This document shows, in pieces, positions 57,252 through 64,000 of a DNA stretch of 64,000 nt. Both the position numbers and the translations under genes were made by a program. The notes beneath the pieces are model-generated. The model made no database searches and was not told the origin of the DNA. It saw nothing but the letters and a program-made list of their open reading frames with translations. Numbering within the stretch: position 1 is the stretch's first letter; each line of letters opens with the position of its first letter. Source of the DNA: Antrodiella citrinella (Eukaryota; Basidiomycota; Agaricomycetes; Polyporales; Steccherinaceae); contig SGPM01000135.1 of NCBI GenBank assembly GCA_004802725.1, forward strand, positions 1-64,000. The letters are read 5' to 3'.

Positions 57252-58116
57252 TCATACCGTACTCGACTCCGAAGTAGGGACCTTCTTTGACGGCACGGGA
57301 TCAACAGACTCCGAGGATACCTTGTCATCCTGCAAAGTAGCATCCGGGGTCTGCGAATCCGAAGACTCGTCGTCATCATCGTCCATGATATCTGGGCGTC
57401 ATACATTAACTCGATATACGGTTCATGACCTGATGGGATAGACTCACCATCTCCATAAACATCCGAGTGCTCCCTGAAGCAATCCTGCATTGCCTTGAAC
57501 TTCTCTACGCAATCAATCCCCTTCGGCTCCTGTTCCGAGAAGACGAAGCACGAGAATGCCTCCCGGAAGTGCACGCCACAAGGGCCGTGAGCCATCCCGC
57601 CAAGACAAGGACAATCCCAGTTGATTTCTCCTGTAACAGGATTAAAAGCGCCGCCTCCTCCATTGTCCTGCACCTCTTCTACAGCCTCGCCTACAGGGTC
57701 CTGTTCTGAAGACGGCGACGGAGCGGTGTCCTCTTCTGATAAGAAGGTATCGTCTGGGGTAGACGTAGCATCGTGCTTTTCATGTGTCGAAGATGCAAAT
57801 GCTGTCGGTGCCGCCTGTGACGAGGCTAGCGGTTCAGGTGACCGCGGCGTTTGTGAGGTACCACGCTTCGAAGCTAAACAAAATGCAAAACGAGGTGAGT
57901 CTCCTCGCGCAATGCATCCGTAGATGACAGAGTATAGAACGTACGTGTGGCCACTGCATCCAACGCGATTGTCTCGTTCTTCCAGCCCATATACGCAACT
58001 GCTGCCGATGCTCCCAGCACCATCCCGACACGACCGGGTCGCCATGTGGGAGCAGAACGTGCTGCCGACGTGTGTAAAGACCGTCTGAACGCCCTCGATG
58101 CTGCAGCCCGGAACAT
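57252..58116 (-). CDS. MIA40: Mitochondrial intermembrane-space import oxidoreductase Mia40
   Basis: Central oxidoreductase of the disulfide relay that imports small Cys-rich proteins into the intermembrane space. ATG 58116 starts [20 protein letters not shown], an Arg-rich presequence, followed by a membrane anchor ([16 protein letters not shown]), as in fungal N-terminally anchored Mia40. After a 70-nt intron comes a Ser/Thr/Pro/acidic spacer and the core: [20 protein letters not shown] with the redox CPC, then [20 protein letters not shown] and [16 protein letters not shown], giving the twin CX9C motifs. A second intron leads to an acidic tail ([14 protein letters not shown]) ending at 57252. 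About 246 residues. Confidence 0.95.
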
Positions 58117-58533
58117 ATTGGATGCAAGGCGGTATGAAGAGATGAAAGTAGAGAGATGAGGAGTGCGGTGACAATTCCGACGGTTTACTAAGTGAAATTC
58201 GGCTGACTAAGCAGCCATCATATGCCGAGTCGATGAGGCTTCAAATATTTCATCCTGCAATTGTCGTGTGCGTGATCATTACTGTATCATCCATTCCACA
58301 ATGCGAATCAATCCCCAGAAGTTCGCATGAAATCGTGAGCGATAGGTCGTCGCAGTCGACCAATATTAATGTAGCTTTGAGATGAAGTTTCGGCAAATTG
58401 TGAGAGGCAGAGTCGACCTCAAAAGTGCGTACACTGAGCTCTAACGCCGCGCCCAAAAATTTACATAGCTTTGTCTTTGTATATGTGGAGTGACCTTGCA
58501 GTGATCCTCTTGCATCACAGTGTCACAGCAACC
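58117..58533. other. Divergent promoter region MIA40 / iminopeptidase
   Basis: About 417 bp between divergent starts. No gene and no clear TATA box. Confidence 0.45.
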
Positions 58534-59514
58534 ATGTCCGAGTACAACCTGCCACACGGTGATGTTGACTTTCACGTCTCGTCTGCGGGAAAGCGGTGCA
58601 AGACACATTACTGGATCTCTGGAGAGCTCAAATCCGGGAATACACCGCTCGTTGTAGCCCACGGTGGCCCAGGATCTACACATCTCTACGTCGCAACCCA
58701 CATCGAGCTCACCAAGACCCATGGCATTCCCGTCATCTTGTACGACCAGATCGGGAACGGGCTCTCGACCCACCTTCCCGAGAAGAGAGGCGATGCAGAT
58801 TTCTGGACGGTGCAGCTGTTCATCGACGAGCTCGATAACTTGGTGGAGAAGCTTGGCATCTCGGACAGCTATGATCTATTGGGACACTCGTGGGGAGGAA
58901 TGATGGGTTCGTCATTTGCTGTTCGCCAGCCGAAGGGATTGAGGCGGTTGGTGTTGGCATCGAGCGTGGCTCGGATGCAGGATTGGATGGATGCAGGTCA
59001 GAAGTTGCAGAAGGGGCTTCCGCAGGACGTTCAGGCGACTATATCGAAGCACGAGGCGGCGGGAACGACAGATAGCCAGGATTACGAGCAGGTGATGGAG
59101 GTTTTCTACTCCCGCCATATTTGTCGTGTGCAACCTTTGCCCTCCGGTTTCATTCTGGACAACGAATGGATGGCACAGGACAACACCGTATATCATACGA
59201 TGTGGGTGTGCTCATATCATAGTAGAATTGCCTAGTTAACCTCTGAAACCCATAGGAACGGTCCCAGCGAGTTCCATATACAGGGCTCGTTGAAGACGTT
59301 CGACGTCGTGTCCGAACTTCACAAGATCAACGTCGTCACGCTCGTCACCAACGGACGTTACGATGGCGCTCAAGACAGCGTCGTCAAGAAGTTTCTCAAC
59401 ATCCCTAAAGTCAAATGGGTGCATTTTGCCGAGTCGAGTCACACCCCACATTACGAAGAGCCAGAACGTTATTTCAAAATTGTTGGGGATTTTTTGACGG
59501 ACGACTCTTTCTGA
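58534..59514 (+). CDS. Proline iminopeptidase-like alpha/beta hydrolase
   Basis: Alpha/beta-hydrolase of the prolyl aminopeptidase / L-amino-acid amidase group, cytosolic, releasing N-terminal proline or hydrolysing amides. ATG 58534 starts MSEYNLPHGDVDFHVSSAGK; earlier open sequence has no ATG. Landmarks: TPLVVAHGGPGSTHLY (oxyanion HGGPG), PVILYDQIGNGLSTHLPEKR (DQxGxGxS), LLGHSWGGMMGSSFAV (nucleophile Ser), after a 54-nt intron NGPSEFHIQGSLK, TLVTNGRYDGAQDSVV (catalytic Asp) and FAESSHTPHYEEPERYF (catalytic His). Stop at 59514. About 308 residues, normal for the family. Confidence 0.92.
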
Positions 59515-60015
59515 GTGCATGTAGGTGTTCAGACTACTGTAAAGCAAGTGAAGAACATCTGTACTCGGATGAGTCATATGATTGTTGTATTATCCTTGGG
59601 ATCCTCATACATCCCCGCTATCTAACTTCATCCAGACCTCTGATGTCTTGCGTGGCAAGAGTGATTTAAGTCTTACTCCGAGTCTCCGACAGAGCACTGC
59701 AGCCTCGTGCCCTGCGCAGAGTACTGCTTTTGACACGTGGTAAGGAGCCTTATACACTTTCAGCCTTTCCGTGTACCTTGACGTCGTCTGTGGCGGTAGA
59801 GCGAGGTCCATTTGACAATTCTAATAGGTGTGCGATTTCACGGGACTGATTCGGACATATCGAGGCTGATCAGATAACTTACATAGGTAGTGAACATGAT
59901 ACATGAGGACTACGTGAGTTCTTGATCGATGCTTCTTACGACCCATACACGAGTTGATGGGCTGTACAGATACAAATGTATATTGCACTGCGGTCGAGGA
60001 TGTTCTCGTATCGAC
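59515..60015. other. Intergenic
   Basis: About 500 bp, nothing recognised beyond UTR-like sequence. Confidence 0.4.
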
Positions 60016-60914
60016 ATGTCCCCCACAAGTACTCGTGTGTTAGTCCCTATGTCGTCCACCACGACCTCACGTGGGGCTTCTCGTCAAAAGGTGCCGTATG
60101 TGTCTATACTCATCATGACCGTTATACTCAATTAGTTTCTGTAAAGGAACACGTAGTTCGGAACTACTACTCGACTCGGAGACGTGTACAGAGGTCGTGC
60201 TTAATTCCCAGACATCCCACACGACAATACGGCCGAAAGGGACGCGGTGGACGAGATTCGCCTTCGACATCAAAGGTCGGATCCCCGCATGCAGTGCGAC
60301 GTAGATCATCCAAGCCAAAACGTCAGGAAACGCCGTTTGAACGGTCTCCGACGATTGAGCGATCGAACTATCCCTCCCCCCCAAATCCCTTCACGTTATC
60401 ACCACTATCCTCGCCTCCCCCATCATCCCCCGACCCGAACGATGACGACACCGCACATACGCCACGTCTTGATTCTCCCGACCTGTTGCTGGGTCTTTCT
60501 CCTTTGACGGCAATACATGAGACCCCACCTCAGGCTGCACCTACACGTCGACGTCTAGTGCACCGCTTCGATCCTCCCACAGATGAATGCGACTGGTTCC
60601 TCTCCCGAGACCAGATATTTGAGAAGCAACAACGACACTCTGGTTCGTCGACATCGACATTGTCTAGTCCCAGTGCCTCTTCGAGTTCGTGCGTTTCTGC
60701 ATCATGGCATACCAAAGGACTACCCTCGTCCAAGTCCGGGCCTTCTTGGGAATGCCTCCCGGGGCTTTCGTCCCCAGAGCGGATGCATATGCATGGGTTC
60801 ACGGGTGCTCGTTATATAGAACCAAGACACGAAAGGTTGTCGCCTGTTTCTCCCATCAAAGCGCCTCTCCATCGAACTGTGACAAATTTGTATCCTTTGG
60901 TGTTTCCTCGTTGA
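60016..60914 (+). CDS. Hypothetical Pro/Ser-rich protein
   Basis: Not recognised. A long open frame ends at 60914. The proposed start is ATG 60016 (MSPTSTRVLVPMSSTTTSRG), spliced by a 55-nt intron (GTGCCG...TGTAAAG) in phase 0 to EHVVRNYYSTRRRVQ. An alternative start at 59976 lies in the downstream exon's frame and needs no splice. The protein is basic and Pro/Ser-rich (PSPPNPFTLSPLSSPPPSSP), with a more structured segment HRFDPPTDECDWFLSRDQIF and a Ser run, ending SPVSPIKAPLHRTVTNLYPL. The many SP/TP sites suggest a phosphorylated regulatory protein. Start uncertain; the gene is plausible but unproven. Confidence 0.5.
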
Positions 60915-61337
60915 GATCTGTATGCTTCCCACCTTTCTATGTGCACTACGCTATATTTCTCGTCCCCTCTCAAGTCGACGAGGCTATCGATCTTGAAGCG
61001 TGAGGGCCTTGACTCTTGAGAGCTCTTTCAATTCAAAATAGGTGCACGCCTAAATTGCCACATTATGATTTCTCATCCCTCTGACCGACGTTCTTTCTGG
61101 TGACCGTGATTATACCGCTAATAAATCCCATCTGTTCGAATGCTGTTCTTTTACCGTCAATCTTGGATTAAAATATCGTTGCGCTTTCGTGGTAAGTTAA
61201 CAAAGGTGTTGATTTGGATTATTGTCTTAAATAAATTTATAAATATATCCTTGAGAACGAATAATAATTTGTTTTTTCCGTGAATCGCCAACCCTGTACT
61301 CAGAGTCTGACTCTTGTCTTCCAGATTCTCACCCGAC
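60915..61337. other. AT-rich intergenic region before the P5B ATPase
   Basis: About 420 bp, markedly AT-rich at 61160-61280. No gene. It may also contain a 5' non-coding exon of the ATPase, since a CAG acceptor-like site (TCTTCCAG) lies 15 bp before the ATG. Confidence 0.45.
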
Positions 61338-64000
61338 ATGGCCTCGCCATCACGACGGCAGTCGTATGATTACACCGAAGGGGCGACGGCTATAGACATC
61401 GCGGACGCGGTCAGCAACGCACGGTGGTCGCGACGAGATTCAAGTTCATGGTACGGCCAGGATGGCCAGGGAACCATGTTCGATGGTCCAGGACAGGCGG
61501 TCTTTCCGAGCAGCGTGTCTCGGATGTCACTCTCGGAGCACGGGCGTCGTAGCAGTGAAGCTTTAGTACGGCCTTCGAGAAGTCGACGGCAGAGTCAGGA
61601 TAGCGGTCGGAGCAGGGAAAGAGGGCGTAGGATGAGTATGGAGAGCAACGCTTCCGGCTTGGCATCCGTAGTGGACGAGCCGGACGAGTATCCGAGTGAG
61701 GAAGAAGAGGATATAAGTCTTGGCACTTCTAGACGACGTCCGAGACGATCGCCGTCACCCCAGGCAGCACGCTCAGTGACCGTGTTTGATAACATTGCAA
61801 GCATGTTCGGCAGAACTGCGCCCACCGTGGACTCGCCGCCACACAGTCGGCGTGCCTCTTTGTCTAGCCGTTCATCTCGCACAGGCCTCCTGCGGAGAAC
61901 GAGCAGTCGCCGCTCCGATTCAGGTTCTGATTATGCTTTAACCTCTGAAATGGGTGAAGACGGCGACGAACGGTGGGGATACGCTTCAGAGGATGAAGAC
62001 TATGATTCGGAGACTGAGTCTATCCACAACGATAATGCGTCAATGGACTTGCGGTCCCTTGACGAACGAATGATGCCAGACTCTCCTGGACCCTCTCTCC
62101 CGCTTATGTCTGGTGATCCTATATTTGGAGGGGAAGAGCGAATCGACATGGGCGAACTTGACCTGTTGGACGCCCCTCCGCCGGGTCCGCCCAGCAGACA
62201 GACCATCTATTTGGCGGACGAGGACGCGCACATCCGATTTGTTGGCTACGAGACTATCACGTTCCGTCTTTATCTTTGGCGGCTGTCCTGCGTGATCACT
62301 TTCGGTATCCTTGGTTTGATCGGCCACTGGTTCCCCCGATTTTGGCTTCGTTGGGTCGCTCACGAGAAGGCATTCAAAGATACTAAGGACGGTTTCGTCG
62401 TCGTCGAGGTCCGTCGGCTATATACTCACAGCGTTGCAACACAGCATGACAGAATGCAAGTCTGCCTACAGAGATATCGCACTCTTCCCTGTTCGTAGGC
62501 TGGAATATCCATATCATGTCTCAACAGTATTTCCTATCCAAACGCCAGAGTCCCTCTCGCGCACCTCGACAATGTCAGCTATTGCTAACGGTGGTGCCGC
62601 ATCTGGTACGCTAGAATACCTGCTTGTCGTAGACTATCGGTATGCGAGGTTTGCATTGGATCCTCGGAACGGCTTATTCAGTATCGTGAAGTAAGTTTCT
62701 CAAAAATTCGCTATATCCTTGTCGCTCATTTTTTCTGTCAGGGACTGGCGGGATCCATCTTGGGCTGGGACGCGATCGGTTCAGGAAGGGCTTTCGCAGA
62801 CAACCAAAGCCCAGCGTCTGGCTTTGTTCGGCGACAACGTCATCGATATTGAAGGAAAATCCACTATGTCGTTGCTAATTGATGAGGTGCGCTGTTCGAT
62901 GTTACCTCAATTGCACTCCAATGAAGACATTCCTCTAGGTCATACACCCATTCTATGTATTTCAAATTGCCAGCATTATCCTTTGGTCACTCGACGACTA
63001 CTATTATTATGCATTCTGTATTGCACTTATCTCCGCTATTAGTATTATGACCACACTATTGGATACCCGGAAGGTGCGTCATCTGGCAAATGTGCGACTA
63101 TAACGACTGATAATTCTGTAGACTATAGCTAGGATGCGCGAGATGTCCCGCTTCTCATGTCCAGTCAACATATACAGCGAGGGCGCCTGTAAGTAATGCA
63201 AAGTCTGCGTTGATATTCATGCTAAGATTGCAATGCTATAGGGAAGGAAGACAATTCGACCTCACTTGTGACAGGCGATATAATTCGTCTTAATGACTCC
63301 TCATTGAGCATCATCCCCGCAGACATGTTCCTGCTTTCAGGTGACGCCATAGTCAACGAGAGCATGCTCACAGGAGAGAGTATTCCTGTTAGTAAACTCC
63401 CTGTCAGAGACATCGACATCGCGAAGTGGAAGGACGCCAGCGATGTGACAGGTGATCTGGCCAAAAGCTTTTTGTTCGCCGGCACGCGCGTTGTGAGAAT
63501 CAGAGGCAGTATGGCGGTGGATGGCGGAGCAGGGAGTCCTGCTGTCGGGCTGGTCGTACGAACGGGATTCAACACAACGAAAGGTGCCCTTGTGCGCTCG
63601 ATGTTGTTCCCGAAGCCCATGGGCTTCAAATTCTACCGCGACTCCATCCGGTTCATTCTTGTTTTGACGGGACTGGCCGGTCTTGGCTTCTGCGCAAGCG
63701 CGGTACAGTTCGTCAGACTGGGCGTAAGTCAATATGTGTACTCTCCTTAGTTCGGGGCTCACAGTTCCACAGGTTCCTTGGGTCACTATTCTCATCCGTG
63801 CACTGGATCTCATAACGGTGGTCGTACCTCCTGCGTTGCCCGCCACTCTCTCCATTGGCACCAGCTTCGCCATCGGTCGTCTTCGCAAACTAGGTATCTT
63901 CTGCATCTCCCCAAGCAGAGTCAACGTCGGTGGAAGGATTAACGTTTGTTGCTTTGACAAAACTGGCACTCTCACTGAGGACGGACTTGATATCCTCGGT
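61338..64000 (+). CDS. YPK9: P5B-type ATPase (Ypk9/ATP13A2-like), 3' end outside the window
   Basis: Vacuolar/endolysosomal P-type ATPase; animal ATP13A2 exports polyamines from lysosomes, and yeast Ypk9 protects against metals. ATG 61338 starts [21 protein letters not shown] long Ser/Arg- and acid-rich cytosolic N terminus (about 300 residues) precedes the first hydrophobic pair ([20 protein letters not shown]). Then [48 protein letters not shown], the actuator motif [15 protein letters not shown], the P5B signature [20 protein letters not shown] and the phosphorylation site [17 protein letters not shown], at which the window ends. PPALP rather than PPELP marks P5B. The catalytic P/N domains and the last helices are beyond 64000. 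Confidence 0.93.

Noticed and set aside
1..64000. CRISPR arrays, bacterial operons, ribosome binding sites
   Set aside because: The window is eukaryotic (spliced genes, fungal families); no repeat-spacer structure is present.

Overview
The window is nuclear DNA of a filamentous basidiomycete, most likely an Agaricomycete. The genes carry many short introns (about 44-70 nt, GT...AG), intergenic gaps are short, and orientation is mixed. Gene content also fits: a GH45-type secreted cellulase, secreted sedolisin, GtaA-type glutaminase, NAD-dependent formate dehydrogenase, TDT anion transporter, fungal MIA40, Dbp7 and a P5B ATPase. I see no CRISPR array, recognisable tRNA/rRNA or intact transposon. 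Gene models below were built by reading frame and splice-site logic only. A protein start is called only where an ATG is present.

Layout, left to right. A 3'-truncated GtaA glutaminase (187-2587, -) abuts 22-bp direct repeats at the window edge. Then come Ap4A phosphorylase APA2 (-), a single-pass membrane protein with a duplicated ectodomain (+), a four-helix DUF7727-like membrane protein (+), a TDT transporter (-), a short-chain dehydrogenase (-), an Erd1/EXS membrane protein (+) and formate dehydrogenase (+). GCN5 acetyltransferase (-), a GH45-like endoglucanase (+), two tandem ER cyclophilins (-,-) and Dbp7 helicase (+) follow. The next block is less familiar: a helical protein with a central hydrophobic hairpin (29457-31080, +), a RING/TRAF zinc-finger protein (+), an unrecognised protein (+) and a decayed fragment of a sedolisin gene (-). 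Then: FAM72-like (-), a mitochondrial dicarboxylate-type carrier (-), an NFKBIL1-like coiled-coil protein (-), a small hypothetical gene (-) divergent from an MCT-type MFS transporter (+), an intact sedolisin (+), a 1,692-residue Sec7/PH ARF-GEF (-), MIA40 (-), a proline iminopeptidase (+), a Pro/Ser-rich hypothetical protein (+) and the 5' part of a P5B ATPase (+) that runs off the end.

There is no obvious biosynthetic cluster; most genes are housekeeping. Functional themes are the secretory/endomembrane system (Erd1, two ER cyclophilins, ARF-GEF, P5B ATPase), mitochondria (MIA40, carrier) and secreted nutrition enzymes (glutaminase, GH45, sedolisin).

The most unusual signals are: (i) very small exons needed to keep frame in several unrelated genes (6, 7, 8, 9 and 17 nt); (ii) two introns abutting with no exon between them in GCN5; (iii) an ER cyclophilin whose last intron appears to choose between a soluble and a membrane-anchored C terminus; (iv) a Sec7 domain whose catalytic glutamate position reads as glutamine; and (v) the helical hairpin protein at 29.5-31.1 kb, whose plan resembles ClyA/HBL-type alpha pore-forming proteins. 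Item (v) is the best candidate here for something undescribed.
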